Assembly: GCF_000622225.1 (NCBI RefSeq)
Contig: NZ_KK211412.1
Location: 222,499 to 286,498, forward strand
Source: Roseomonas mucosa ATCC BAA-692
GTDB lineage: Bacteria; Pseudomonadota; Alphaproteobacteria; Acetobacterales; Acetobacteraceae
DNA: 64,000 nucleotides
Direction of reading: 5' to 3'
In this document: positions 53,218-63,956 of the stretch, one piece after another
How positions within the stretch are numbered: the stretch's first letter is position 1
Layout of the letters: each line of letters begins with the position of its first letter
Notes under the pieces: generated by a model
Told to the model about the DNA's origin: nothing
What the model saw: the letters and a program-made list of their open reading frames with translations, nothing else
The model's database searches: none
Program-made: the position numbers and the translations under genes

Positions 53218-54702
53218 TCAGGAGCCCGGCGGAACGGTGAAGCAGGGCATGCCGCTGCCCTGGAGGCGCTGGCAGGCACTTCCGGCGCCATCGGCGGAAA
53301 GGCCGGTCAGGCGGGCGCGGTAGAGCGTGCCGTTATGGCTGACCGGGGTAATGCTGTCCCGGGCGCTGGCCAGCAGGCCGCCGGTGCGCGACCGGGCGAC
53401 GGAAAGCGCGGCACGGGAGATGGCGGGGTCGGGGAAGGCGCCGACCTGGATGCCCCAGCCGCCCCCTCCCCCCATGCCACCACCATAGCGGGCCGGCAGG
53501 GCCAGGGTGCCCGGAGGCGCGGCGGCCGGGCGCTGCACCGGCGGTGCCTCGGCGGCCTGGGCGGTGCCGGTCCAGGACGGGAGGGAACCGCGGGACTCCG
53601 TGGGGACGTTCGGATACAGGGCTGGAGGCGGAGAGGCGTAGGCGGATTCCCGGACCGCGTAGGCGGCCGGGATCACCGGGCTGCTTCCCTCCTCCCCGGT
53701 CCGGTTGCCGGTCGGGGTGGAGGCGGTGACGAGGCCGCCGCCGTCGAAGGCGCGGTTGGCCGGGTCGTCATAGGCATAGGCGCCGCCACCCGTGACCAGG
53801 CCGCCGCCCTCATAGGCGCGGTTGGCGGGGTCCTCCGCCGCAGGGCCGGGTGGCGCGGAGGCGTAGCCGGGGGTGGCGTAGGCACCCGTGGCCGGGCGGC
53901 GAGCACTGGCCAGGCGGGTGCCGGCCGGGGCGCGGCCGGCCTGGGAGGCGCCGCCCATGCCGGTGTAACTGCCCGTCGGGGCAGAGGCGGTGACCAGCCC
54001 GCCACCGTCATAGGCGCGGTTGGCCGGGTCGTTATAGGCATAGGCCGTGCCCGAGCCGGTGGCGAAGCCGGCGAGCGGGCCGGTCATGGCGACCTCCGTG
54101 CCCAGGCGCGGGGCGATGCGGGCGAGGTAGTTGATCGTCTCGCCCGGCAGTTCGGAGTTGCCGGCAAGGTAGTCGGAAAGGCGCTGCGGCCCGGCATTGT
54201 AGGCGGCGAGGAAGGCCGGGGCACCGAACTGGTCCGACATCTCGCGGATATAGGCGGCGCCGGCCATGATGTTGCTGCGCGGCTCGTAGGGGTCGGAGCC
54301 CAGGCCGTAGCGGGATCGCAGGATGTCGTAGGTGGCGGGCATCACCTGCATCAGCCCCATGGCACCGACCCGGCTGGTGGCGGTGGGATTGCCGGCGGAT
54401 TCCTGGCGCATGACCTCGCGGATCCAGCGTTCCGGGATCGCGAAGCGGCTGGCGGCCTCGCGGACATGCGGGCCCCAGGGATCGCCCTCGGGCCCGGGCG
54501 CGCGGTAGGAACGCGCGGCGTGGGAGAGATAGCTGCTGGCCTCGGCGCGGGAGGCCCCGGCCGCGGCGGTGTCGTAGCCGTAGTCGCCGTTGCCGTCATA
54601 GCCGCGCCGGCCGTCCCAGACGAAGCGGCTGGTATAGGCGGGCGGGCCGCAGGCCGAGAGCAGCAGCAGGAGCGGCAACAGGGAGAGCGCGCGTCTCGCC
54701 AT
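53218..54702 (-). CDS. lytic transglycosylase lipoprotein with internal repeats and SPOR domain
   Basis: A 494-aa envelope lipoprotein that should cleave peptidoglycan. The signal ends in a lipobox (LLSAC, Cys18). The SLT domain lies at about residues 75-205 with the catalytic Glu101 in MRQESAGNP, then GAMGLMQVMPATY and AFLAAYNAGPQRL. A low-complexity region carries three copies of DPANRA[YF][DE]GGGLVT (225-238, 291-304, 313-326). The C-terminus (about 415-490) looks like a SPOR domain (GWGIQVGAFPDPAISRAAL, LYRARLTGL), which binds denuded glycan at division sites. Monocistronic. Confidence 0.9.
   Translation of the reverse strand: MARRALSLLPLLLLLSACGPPAYTSRFVWDGRRGYDGNGDYGYDTAAAGASRAEASSYLSHAARSYRAPGPEGDPWGPHVREAASRFAIPERWIREVMRQESAGNPTATSRVGAMGLMQVMPATYDILRSRYGLGSDPYEPRSNIMAGAAYIREMSDQFGAPAFLAAYNAGPQRLSDYLAGNSELPGETINYLARIAPRLGTEVAMTGPLAGFATGSGTAYAYNDPANRAYDGGGLVTASAPTGSYTGMGGASQAGRAPAGTRLASARRPATGAYATPGYASAPPGPAAEDPANRAYEGGGLVTGGGAYAYDDPANRAFDGGGLVTASTPTGNRTGEEGSSPVIPAAYAVRESAYASPPPALYPNVPTESRGSLPSWTGTAQAAEAPPVQRPAAAPPGTLALPARYGGGMGGGGGWGIQVGAFPDPAISRAALSVARSRTGGLLASARDSITPVSHNGTLYRARLTGLSADGAGSACQRLQGSGMPCFTVPPGS
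53725..54030 (-). repeat. three-copy 42-base coding repeat within the transglycosylase gene
   Basis: Near-identical 42-base units at 53989-54030, 53791-53832 and 53725-53766 encode DPANRA[YF][DE]GGGLVT. Spacers differ in length; units 1 and 3 are also followed by similar TAS-PTG stretches. Confidence 0.85.
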
Positions 54703-55111
54703 GGTCCTCCGATGACCTCCCCCAATGGTCAAACCCGACGATCCCCCGGATCGTCGGGGGAACGGGCGCCGGGAAGGACCACGGGCCATGGGACGGCTCG
54801 TGGCGCGGTCCCGCTCCCGGGACAGGCTATAGCGGGGGAATGGCTTCGGAATGGTTGCGGCAAGGCCACAGCCCACAGGCGACGACTCGTTCCCCCTCGG
54901 CACCCATCCTCCTCCGCATGCACCGGGATCGCGGCATCAACAAGGCGTGGCGGACGGCACGGGGGCCGCCGCGGCGGAGGTGCGGAAGCGGAACGGTGGG
55001 GCGGCGTGGCCGGCGGGACACGGGAGCCGTGGGGAGAGGGATTGCGAAAACCGGGTTTCGCCGGCGCGGCCTGCTGAAACCGGGGGGCGCCAGGGCCATT
55101 TGCATGCCGAG
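54703..55111. other. divergent intergenic region between transglycosylase and EcsC genes
   Basis: About 410 bases. The only clear structure is a perfect 11-bp inverted repeat with a 3-base loop (54734-54744 and 54748-54758), 32 bases before the transglycosylase ATG in its leader or operator region. No recognisable promoter hexamers and no family R copy. Confidence 0.5.
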
Positions 55112-55924
55112 ATGAACACATCCCCTTCCACCGCCCTCACCGCCGCGCCGCTCACCCCCGAGGCCCGCGCCGAACTGGCCGGAGCCGTGCGGATCCTGGA
55201 GAACCCATCCATCGCCGCCCGCATGGCGGCGATGGCGGGCACGCCCGTTTCCGCGCTGAAGCGCCGGTTGCCGGAATTCGTGCAGTCGGGCGTGGATGGC
55301 GCCGTGCGGCGGGCGATCGAGGCCGCCTGGAAGGCGGCGCTGCGCTCCAGGCCCGGGCGGGCGCCGCATGGGCTGGCGCCGGACTGGCTGCATCGCGGGC
55401 TGGCGGCGGCCTCCGGCGTCGCGGGCGGGGCCTTCGGCCTGGCGGGAACCCTGACGGAACTGCCGGTCACCACCACCATCCTGCTGCGCCAGATCGCCTC
55501 CGAGGCGGCGGAACAGGGCGAGGACCTCACCGACCCGATGGTGCAGGCGGAATGCCTGAAGGTCTTCGCCCTGGGCAGCGAGGACCTGGACGAGGACCCG
55601 GCCCAGAGCAGCTACTTCGCCGCCCGCATCGCCCTGGCGCAGGTGTTGCCGAATGCGGTGACCAACCTGGGCGCTGCGGTGATGCCGGGCTTCCTGGCGC
55701 GGATCGCCGGGCGCTTCGCCGCCGCGGTGGGACTGAAGCTCTCGGCCCAGGCGGTGCCGGTGCTGGGGGCCGCGGCCGGGGCGGCGATCAACATTTCCTT
55801 CCTGGAGCATTTCCGGAACGTGGCGCGGGCGCATTTCACCGTGCGGCGGCTGGAGCGGGCACATGGGCCCGCCACGGTGCGGGAGGCCTACGAGGCGCTG
55901 AGGGACGCGCGCATGGCGGCGTAA
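55112..55924 (+). CDS. EcsC family protein
   Basis: A 270-aa protein matching the EcsC family, whose function is unresolved. Visible family-like segments are the helical LPVTTTILLRQIASEAAEQGED, VQAECLKVFALGS and the Ala/Gly-rich AVPVLGAAAGAAINISFLEHF. It may associate with the membrane through these Ala/Gly-rich helices. The ATG at 55112 has weak ribosome-site support. A 126-base gap separates it from the following permease. Confidence 0.78.
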   Translation: MNTSPSTALTAAPLTPEARAELAGAVRILENPSIAARMAAMAGTPVSALKRRLPEFVQSGVDGAVRRAIEAAWKAALRSRPGRAPHGLAPDWLHRGLAAASGVAGGAFGLAGTLTELPVTTTILLRQIASEAAEQGEDLTDPMVQAECLKVFALGSEDLDEDPAQSSYFAARIALAQVLPNAVTNLGAAVMPGFLARIAGRFAAAVGLKLSAQAVPVLGAAAGAAINISFLEHFRNVARAHFTVRRLERAHGPATVREAYEALRDARMAA

Positions 55925-56050
55925 GAGGCCGCGTCCCGCAGGCTGTTCCGGCGGCCGGAACAGCCACACCCGCCCTGGTCCGGACAGCCGCGCGATGGAT
56001 GGCGCGGCGTGGCGCTTCCAGCGGCGCGCGGGTTGGGGCAGGCTGGGGCG

Positions 56051-57313
<1,263 letters not shown>

Positions 57314-57361
57314 CGAGGCGGCCCCCAGGGGCAGGCGCTGCCTTTCAACGGTCGGAGGCCA

Positions 57362-58141
57362 TCAGCCCGCCAGCAGGAAGTCCAGCAGCACTTGGTTGAA
57401 GGGTTCCGGCTGCTCCACGGTGAAGGCATGGCCGCCGTGCTCCGTGAGCCAGAGCCTCGCATCGGGCAGGGCTTCGGCGAGGTGGCGGGAGGCGGTCCAG
57501 GGCACCAGCAGGTCGTCGCGGGAGGCCGCGACCAGGGTGGGCGCGGCGATGGCAGGTAGGTCGGCGCGGGCATCGAAGGCGCGGAGGGCGGCGATGCGGC
57601 GGCGGAGGTTGCGCTCGCCCTGGAAGCCGGCGATGCCCCGGGCGATCTCGGCATCCATCCTGCCGGAATGCTCCGCCATGTAAGGGGCGGTATGCAGGAA
57701 GAGAGGCTGGGCCGCGACATAGGCGGCAGGACCCTGCGCTTCCAGGATGCCGAGGCGGATGTCGAAGCAGCGCTCGGAATGCGGCTCCACCTTCGCCCAG
57801 GCATTGACCGCGACGAGGCGGGCGAGGCGTCCGGGATGGCGGCGGGCGAGTTCGAGGCCGACCAGGCCACCCAGGGCGTGGCCCAGGAAATGGGCACGGG
57901 CGATGCCGGCGGCGTCGAGAACCCGCACCACGTCATCGGCCATGTCGGCGATGGCATAGGCACCCGGCAGGGGCCCGGCGTTGCTTCCCGTGCCGCGCTG
58001 GTCGAAGGCCACGACCTGGAGATGTTCCTCCAGCGCGGCGCGCTGCGGCTTCCAGAAGCCGGCGAGGCCGCCAAGGCCGGCGGACAGGACCACCGCCGCG
58101 GCGCCGGGCCTGCCGGTGACCTCGTGGCGGAGCGCCGTCAC
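57362..58141 (-). CDS. rutD: pyrimidine utilisation protein D (RutD-type alpha/beta hydrolase)
   Basis: A 259-aa alpha/beta-hydrolase-fold protein of the Rut uracil-degradation pathway, thought to speed hydrolysis of aminoacrylate. [29 protein letters not shown] and [15 protein letters not shown] align with RutD; the nucleophile position is Ala rather than Ser, as in E. coli RutD. SRDDLLVP and [14 protein letters not shown] follow. The GTG at 58141 overlaps the rutC stop (GTGA). No rutA, rutB, rutF or rutG is present. Confidence 0.9.
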   Translation of the reverse strand: MTALRHEVTGRPGAAAVVLSAGLGGLAGFWKPQRAALEEHLQVVAFDQRGTGSNAGPLPGAYAIADMADDVVRVLDAAGIARAHFLGHALGGLVGLELARRHPGRLARLVAVNAWAKVEPHSERCFDIRLGILEAQGPAAYVAAQPLFLHTAPYMAEHSGRMDAEIARGIAGFQGERNLRRRIAALRAFDARADLPAIAAPTLVAASRDDLLVPWTASRHLAEALPDARLWLTEHGGHAFTVEQPEPFNQVLLDFLLAG

Positions 58142-58530
58142 GCAGGGTGGCCGATATGGGCCACGCTGGCGATCTCGACCAGGGCGTCGGGCTTCACCAG
58201 CCCGCATTGGATGCAATAGCGGGCGGGTTTGTCCCCGGGGAAGTACTCCGCATAGACGGCATTGATGGCGCCGTAGTTCGCCCAGTCGGTGAGAAAGATA
58301 TGGTTCATGGCAATGTCGGCCATGGTGCCGCCGGCGGCCTCGACCACACCCTTGATGGTTTCCAGCACGTGGCGTGCCTGGGCGGCGGCATCGCCGATAT
58401 GGACCACGTTGTTGTCCTTGTCGAAGGGCAGCGTGCCGGAGACGTAGAGCACGCCATGCGCCATGGCGCCGGGGGAATAAGGCGCCAGCGGCTTGCCGGA
58501 ACCGGCGGGGATGACAGGCTTGATGGGCAT
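58138..58530 (-). CDS. rutC: pyrimidine utilisation protein C (RutC, RidA family)
   Basis: A 130-aa Rid-family protein acting as aminoacrylate peracid reductase/deaminase in uracil catabolism. The sequence strongly matches Rut[41 protein letters not shown] and [20 protein letters not shown]. It is first in a two-gene operon with rutD. Repeat family R copy F lies upstream, so any promoter must be in the roughly 117 bases before 58648 or within the repeat. Confidence 0.93.
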   Translation of the reverse strand: MPIKPVIPAGSGKPLAPYSPGAMAHGVLYVSGTLPFDKDNNVVHIGDAAAQARHVLETIKGVVEAAGGTMADIAMNHIFLTDWANYGAINAVYAEYFPGDKPARYCIQCGLVKPDALVEIASVAHIGHPA

Positions 58531-58647
58531 GGCACGGGTTTCCTCGTTCCGGATGGCCGGTCGGCCGGCGAATGCCACGCAAGCCGCATGCCATCGCCTG
58601 TCCCGGGCATGCGACCGGGTTCACGCGGAGGACGGCCTTTCCTGACC

Positions 58648-58992
58648 GTGCCGTGCTGGCAGCCGCCCCGGGGGAGAGGCGCCGCCTCTCCGCCCGGACC
58701 CCCACTCCGCCAGGGACCGAAGCCGGTCCCCGGACCCCGGGGCTTGCGTTGGCTCTCCATGGTGGCCGCCAGCCTGCGGCTTGATCCCTGGGAGCAGGTG
58801 GCGACGCGGGGCACCCGAATAGAAAGACATCGTGTCCGCGCGGGTGGCATCGGCAGTCCGCCGGAGAGCCATGCTCTCCGGCGCGATCCGGCCACAGCGA
58901 GAACCAACTCATCGGGTCCAGGGCCCGCAGGGTCCTGGCGGATAGGGGGTCCGGGGGAAAGGCAGCGCCTTTCCCCCGGGACGGCGCAACGC
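58648..58992 (+). repeat. dispersed intergenic repeat family R, copy F (complete)
   Basis: The cleanest full copy. The left terminal hairpin GGGGAGAGGCGCCGCCTCTCC (about 58671) and the right terminal hairpin GGGGGAAAGGCAGCGCCTTT (about 58953) are inverted repeats of one another across about 37 bases. The right outer end is GCGCAACGC (58984-58992). Internal hairpins: GGGACCGAAGCCGGTCCC (about 58713) and CGCCGGAGAGC...GCTCTCCGGCG (about 58860). It lies between the rutC start and the 3' end of the antiporter gene. Confidence 0.85.
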
Positions 58993-59011
58993 CAAAGCCC
59001 TGAAGCACGGA

Positions 59012-60874
59012 TCAGCGTCCGGTTCCAGTCTCCTGGGCATCCTCCGCGGCGCGGGCGTTCTCGGCGGCGCGCATGGCGGCCTCGGCCTCGGGGTTGAGGG
59101 GCTGGCCGGTGCGGCGGGGCGGGATCAGCGGGCCGGGGACGGGGCGGTTGCCGTACATGAGTTCCCGCCCGGCCAGCAGACCATCGCAGAGCTGGATGTC
59201 GAGGCGCTGGCGGTCACGGCGGCGGACGTCGTCGGTGATCCCGGCGGCCTCCTCCTCCGGTACGTCCAGCCCCTCCAGCGCGGCGCGGCCCATGGCGAGC
59301 GCGGCGTCGAAGGTCTCTCGGACCTCGAAGGCCACGTCGCGCTTGATGAGATCCAGCGTATGGCCGCGGTCATAGGCGCGGACATAGAGCCTGGCCTGGG
59401 GGAATTCCTCCTGCGCCAGGGTGACGATGCGGTCGGTGGTGGCGCGGTCGGCGGTGCAGACCAGGATGGCGCGGGCGCGGCCGGCGCCGGAGGTGCGCAG
59501 CACGTCGAGGCGGGTGCCGTCGCCGTAGTAGACCTGGAAGCCGAAGCGGGCGGCGGCGCGGATCATCTCCACATCGGTCTCGATGGTGGAGACGGTGAAG
59601 CCGCGCGCCAGCAGGGCCTGGCTGGCGACCTGGCCGAAGCGGCCGAAGCCGATGATCAGCGCGTCGCCGTGCAGGGATTCGGCGCGCTCGATGCCCTCCA
59701 TCGAGGGGGCGTCGCGTTCCGGCCACCGCTCCGCCAGCAGCACGGCGAGCGGGGTGAGCGCCATGGAGAGGATGACGGTGGCGGTGAGCATGGCGCCGGT
59801 GCGGGCATCGACCAGCCCGGCGCCGCCGGCGGCGGCGTAGAGGACGAAGGCGAACTCGCCGCCCTGGGCGAGCACGGCGGCGCGGCGCACGGCCTCCCGC
59901 GTTCCGGCGCCGAAGAGGCGGGCGACCAGGAAGACCATGGCGGACTTGGCCAGCATCAGCAGCACCACGCCGGCCAGGATCAGCAGCCCGTCGCTGCGCA
60001 GCACGCCGAGGTCGAGGCTCATGCCGACGCCCATGAAGAAGAGGCCGAGCAGGATGCCGCGGAAAGGCTCGATGTCGGTTTCGAGCTGGTGGCGGAAGGT
60101 GGATTCCGAGAGCAGCACGCCGGCCAGGAAGGCACCCATGGCCATGGACAGGCCGCCGAGCTCCATGGCCAGCGCAGCGCCGAGGACGACGAGCAGGGCG
60201 GCGGCGGTCATCACCTCCCGCGCCCCGGCGCGGGCGAGCAGGGCGAACATCGGGTTCAGCAGCCAGCGGCCGGCCGCGACCAGGGCGGCGAGCGAGAGCA
60301 GGGCGAGGCCGACGGAAACCCAGCGCGAGCCTTCCGCCTCATGGCCCGGTGCGAGGATCGCGACCAGGGCGAGGAGCGGCACGATGGCCAGGTCTTCCAG
60401 CAGCAGGATGGAAACGATGCGCTGGCCGGCGGGTGTGGAGACCTCGCCCCGTTCCTCCAGCACCTGCATGGCGATGGCGGTGGAGGAGAGGACGAAGCCC
60501 ATGGCGGCCACGAAGGCCACGGCCGGGGCGAAGCCGGCGAGCCACAGGATGGCGGTCAGCACGACGCCGCAGGCACAGACCTGGGCGACGCCGAGGCCGA
60601 AGATCTCCCGCCGCAGGCTCCAGAGACGGGAGGGCTGCATCTCCAGCCCGATGATGAAGAGGAACATGACCACGCCGAGCTCGGCGATGTGCAGCACGGC
60701 CCCCGGCTCCGCCACCAAGCGCAGGCCGAAGGGGCCGATGGCGAGGCCGGCGGCGAGGTAGCCGAGCACGGAGCCCAGGCCCAGGCGGCGGAAGACGGGG
60801 ACCGCCACCACCGCCGCCCCGAGCAGGATGACGACCGGGGCGAGATCCGTGACGTAGCCTTCTTCCGCCATCAT
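59012..60874 (-). CDS. KefB-type monovalent cation:proton antiporter (CPA2) with TrkA-N domain
   Basis: A 620-aa antiporter of the CPA2 family exporting K+ or Na+ in exchange for protons. The N-terminal 380 residues form about 12-13 helices, starting VVILLGAAVVAVPVFRRLGL and with GYLAAGLAIGPFGL and FLLFLG-like pore segments. The C-terminal half carries the TrkA-N/RCK fold (ALIIGFGRFGQVASQALLAR, YYGDGTRLDVLRTSGA) and ends in a basic/proline-rich tail. The first of two adjacent ATGs (60874) is best placed behind an AGGAGG site. Confidence 0.9.
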   Translation of the reverse strand: MMAEEGYVTDLAPVVILLGAAVVAVPVFRRLGLGSVLGYLAAGLAIGPFGLRLVAEPGAVLHIAELGVVMFLFIIGLEMQPSRLWSLRREIFGLGVAQVCACGVVLTAILWLAGFAPAVAFVAAMGFVLSSTAIAMQVLEERGEVSTPAGQRIVSILLLEDLAIVPLLALVAILAPGHEAEGSRWVSVGLALLSLAALVAAGRWLLNPMFALLARAGAREVMTAAALLVVLGAALAMELGGLSMAMGAFLAGVLLSESTFRHQLETDIEPFRGILLGLFFMGVGMSLDLGVLRSDGLLILAGVVLLMLAKSAMVFLVARLFGAGTREAVRRAAVLAQGGEFAFVLYAAAGGAGLVDARTGAMLTATVILSMALTPLAVLLAERWPERDAPSMEGIERAESLHGDALIIGFGRFGQVASQALLARGFTVSTIETDVEMIRAAARFGFQVYYGDGTRLDVLRTSGAGRARAILVCTADRATTDRIVTLAQEEFPQARLYVRAYDRGHTLDLIKRDVAFEVRETFDAALAMGRAALEGLDVPEEEAAGITDDVRRRDRQRLDIQLCDGLLAGRELMYGNRPVPGPLIPPRRTGQPLNPEAEAAMRAAENARAAEDAQETGTGR

Positions 60875-61190
60875 CCGCCCGATCCTCCTCCGTACGTACC
60901 CCGGCGCAGCTTAGGCGGCGGAGGCACGGGGCGGCCAGCCACAGGCCAGTGGCAGTCCAGGTTGCCCGCCTGCCAAGCGGACACACCCCGCTCAGGCTGC
61001 CCATTTTTCGCTCGGGCAGCGATGCGGAGGAGGACAGGCGATGCGGGCGCCTGCCCTCCCGCGTAACCTATGGCCCTGACAGCGTCCACAGACACCAGCG
61101 AAAGCCCGAAGGCCGGGAGAGGAGGCGCTTTCCCAGGGGATGCCGCAAGACGAACGGCACGGGAAAAGCCGCGATCCGCGACGGCGGCGG
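60875..61190. other. intergenic region between antiporter and MFS genes
   Basis: About 315 bases upstream of the antiporter gene and downstream of the MFS gene (both minus strand). Bases about 61075-61150 (CGAAAGCCCG, GGAGGCGCTTTCCC) resemble a decayed piece of repeat family R. The antiporter promoter must lie in the first part, but no clear hexamers are seen. Confidence 0.4.
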
Positions 61191-62657
61191 CTATTCCGCG
61201 GCCCGCGACAGCGGCGTCGCCACATCCTCCAGCGAGCGGCGCTCGGCGGCGAAGCCCAGCTTCCATTCGGTGGCGGCGGCGATCAGCATCAGCGCGGCGC
61301 CCAGCATGTAGCCCCACATGATGTTGTCGCGCGCCCCGCCTTCGATCAGCGCGCCGAACAGCGCAGGGCCGGCGACGCCGCCGATGCCGGTGCCGAAGGC
61401 ATAGAAGAGGGCGATGCCCATGGCGCGCATCTCCAGCGGGAAGCTCTCGCCCACGGTAAGATAGGCGGCCGAGGCGGCGGCGGAGGCGAAGAAGAAGATC
61501 ACCGTCCAGGCCGCCGTCTGCTCCCAGGCGGAAAGCCAGCCCTGGGCGAAGGCATAGCCGGTGGCGGCCATCAGGATGCCGGACAGGGCATAGGTGGCGG
61601 TGATCATCGGCCGGCGGCCGATGCTGTCGAAGAAATGGCCGAGCAGCAGCGGCCCCATCAGGTTGCCAACCGCGAAGGGCAGCATGAACCAGCCGATATG
61701 GTTGGGCTCGATGCCATAGAAGCGGGTGAGCACCAGGGCATAGGTGAAGAAGATCGCGTTATAGCAGAAGGCCTGGCAGGCCATCAGCACGATGCCCAGG
61801 ACCGAACGCTCCGGATAGGTGCGGAACATGGTCGCCGCGACTTCCCGCAGGCTGGTATGGGTGCGGGGCGTGAGGCGGATGGTGCGGTGTTCCGCCGCCG
61901 GCAGCGGGCCGCGGTTGTCGCGCACCCAGTCCTCGATGTCGCCGACGATGCGCTCGGCCTCGTGCTGCCGGCCATGGGTCATCAGCCAGCGGGGGCTTTC
62001 GGGGATCCAGCGGCGCAGGAAGAGCACGATGAGCGACAGGGCGCCGCCGATGCCGAAGGCGAGGCGCCAGCCGATCTCCGGGTCGATCACGCGCGGGTCG
62101 AGCAGCACCACCGCGCCCAGGGCACCGAAGGCGGCGCCGGCCCAGAAGGTGCCGTTGACCGCCAGGTCGGTGACGCCGCGGCGGCGGGCGGGGATGAGCT
62201 CCTGGATGGTGGAGTTCACCGCCGCGTACTCGCCGCCGATGCCCGCGCCGGTGAGGAAGCGAAAGAAGGCGAAGCTCCAGAAATTCCAGGAGAAGCCCGT
62301 CGCGATGGTCGCCACCATGTAGACCAGCAGGGTGACGGTGAAGAGCTTCTTGCGGCCCAGGCTGTCGGTGAGGCGGCCGAAGAAGAGGGCGCCCAGGACG
62401 GCGCCGATGAGGTAGGCGGAGGCGCTGAGGCCGATCTGGGTCTCGGTCAGGCGCAGGACGGGGCTGTTGTGGATGGCGCCGCCGAGCGAGCCGACAAGGG
62501 TGACCTCCAGCCCGTCCAGGATCCAGGTGATGCCGAGCGCCACGACCACCAGCCAGTGGAAGCGCGACCAGGGCAGGCGGTCCAGTCGCGCGGGGATGTC
62601 CGTCTCGAAGCTGGCCTTCCCACTGGCCGCCGCGGTGGTGCTGGCGCGTCCCTCCAT
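61191..62657 (-). CDS. MFS transporter, sugar-porter-like
   Basis: A 488-aa twelve-helix major-facilitator transporter. Signatures of the SP/metabolite-H+ symporter branch are ITWILDGLEVTLVGSLGG (helix 1), FFGRLTDSLGRKKLF (loop 2-3), RFLTGAGIGGEYAAVNSTIQ, ESPRWLMTHGR and SIGRRPMI. A basic/low-complexity cytoplasmic N-tail precedes helix 1. The ATG at 62657 has an AGGAGGGAGG site. The substrate is unknown (sugar, aromatic acid or other organic acid). Divergent from the EamA gene. Confidence 0.87.
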   Translation of the reverse strand: MEGRASTTAAASGKASFETDIPARLDRLPWSRFHWLVVVALGITWILDGLEVTLVGSLGGAIHNSPVLRLTETQIGLSASAYLIGAVLGALFFGRLTDSLGRKKLFTVTLLVYMVATIATGFSWNFWSFAFFRFLTGAGIGGEYAAVNSTIQELIPARRRGVTDLAVNGTFWAGAAFGALGAVVLLDPRVIDPEIGWRLAFGIGGALSLIVLFLRRWIPESPRWLMTHGRQHEAERIVGDIEDWVRDNRGPLPAAEHRTIRLTPRTHTSLREVAATMFRTYPERSVLGIVLMACQAFCYNAIFFTYALVLTRFYGIEPNHIGWFMLPFAVGNLMGPLLLGHFFDSIGRRPMITATYALSGILMAATGYAFAQGWLSAWEQTAAWTVIFFFASAAASAAYLTVGESFPLEMRAMGIALFYAFGTGIGGVAGPALFGALIEGGARDNIMWGYMLGAALMLIAAATEWKLGFAAERRSLEDVATPLSRAAE

Positions 62658-62918
62658 CGGTCCGGTCCTCCCTCCTTGCCTTTGCGGTCCCTGCCCTCCC
62701 TGGCACGTGCCGCCCGGATAGGAAACGCCGAAATGGCCGAAGGTTCCCGAGGAGGAGCGGTTCGCCAGGGCAGGATGGGACAGCCTGCCCCGGACAGGCC
62801 GGACGGGGCAGGCGGGCGCGGATGGCTGGGTCCCGGCCCGGGCCATGCCTGGCGGCGCGCGATTTGCCTAGCCTGCCGGGATGGCGGGCCACCGCCTCCC
62901 CTTCCGCTGGATGTCCGT

Positions 62919-63836
62919 GTGATCCTTTCCGTCTTCTGGCTGCCGGCGACGCTCGGGGCCGCTTTCTTCCAGTCCTGGCGCACGGCGATGCAGCAGAGGC
63001 TGCGCGGCACGATGTCGGTGAATGCCGCCGGACTGGTGCGCTTCCTCTATGGCGCGCCCACGGCGCTGACGCTGCTGCTGCTGCACTGGCTGCTGCTGGG
63101 CGGCGGGATGCCGCGGCCGGGCTGGGGCTTCCTCGGCTGGGCGCTGGTGGGCGGGCTGGTGCAGATCCTCGGCACCAACCTGCTGATCATGAGCTTCGGC
63201 TACCGCAACTTCGTGGTCGGCACCGCCTACAGCAAGACGGATGCGATGCAGGGGGCGATCCTGGGCACGCTGGTGCTGGGTGAGGTGCTGCGGCCTCTGG
63301 CCTGGCTCGGCGTGCTGGTCAGCGTGGCGGGGGTGCTGGTGCTCTCGCTGGCGGGCAAGGCCAGCGGGCCGCGCGACCTGCTGCGCGCCACGGTGCAGCC
63401 GGCGGCGCTCTGCGGCCTGGGGGCGGGACTGGCCTTCGCCGCCACCGGCATGTTCACCAAGCTGGCCATGGCGATGCTGCCTCCGGGCACGGACGCCGTG
63501 CGCGGGGCGCTGGTGGCGCTGACGGTGATGACCACGCTGCAATCGCTGATGCAGGGCGGCTGGATGCTGTGGCGCGAGCCGGAACATCTGCGCGCGGTCT
63601 TCCGCGGCTGGCGCAAGGCGGCGCCGGTGGGGGCACTCTCGGCACTGGGCTCGGCCTGCTGGTTCACCGGCTTCGCCCTGGCGCCGCTGGGGCTGGTGCG
63701 GGCAGTGGGACAGGTCGAGATCCTGATGACCATGGCGCTGGGGCGCTTCTACCTGCGGGAAAGCTTCACCCGCTCGGAGGTGATCGGGGCGGTGACGGTG
63801 GTGGCGGGGGTGCTGCTGGTGCTGGCGGGGGCCTGA
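62919..63836 (+). CDS. EamA/DMT family transporter
   Basis: A 305-aa drug/metabolite-superfamily membrane protein with about ten helices in two EamA-like halves: GAAFFQSWRTAMQQRLRG, YSKTDAMQGAILGTLVLGEVL (end of the first repeat) and VRAVGQVEILMTMALGRFYLRESF (second repeat). It is probably an exporter of amino acids or other metabolites. The start is GTG at 62919; no in-frame ATG is available nearby and the ribosome site is weak. Confidence 0.82.
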   Translation: MILSVFWLPATLGAAFFQSWRTAMQQRLRGTMSVNAAGLVRFLYGAPTALTLLLLHWLLLGGGMPRPGWGFLGWALVGGLVQILGTNLLIMSFGYRNFVVGTAYSKTDAMQGAILGTLVLGEVLRPLAWLGVLVSVAGVLVLSLAGKASGPRDLLRATVQPAALCGLGAGLAFAATGMFTKLAMAMLPPGTDAVRGALVALTVMTTLQSLMQGGWMLWREPEHLRAVFRGWRKAAPVGALSALGSACWFTGFALAPLGLVRAVGQVEILMTMALGRFYLRESFTRSEVIGAVTVVAGVLLVLAGA

Positions 63837-63956
63837 GGAAGACAGCCCGCCGTCGGCAACCCTTCGCCCTTGGCGAACCGGCCTTCCGAGCCCGGCTCCC
63901 GATACGGCCCGCCCGGGATGACGCGGGCGGCTGCCGGTCCGCGCTTCACGGCTTTG

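Noticed and set aside
58621..58872. Short open frames inside family R copies as possible small genes
   Set aside because: Frames are broken by indels between copies and lack ribosome sites; hairpin structure explains the conservation better. The shared frame is noted as a low-interest finding.
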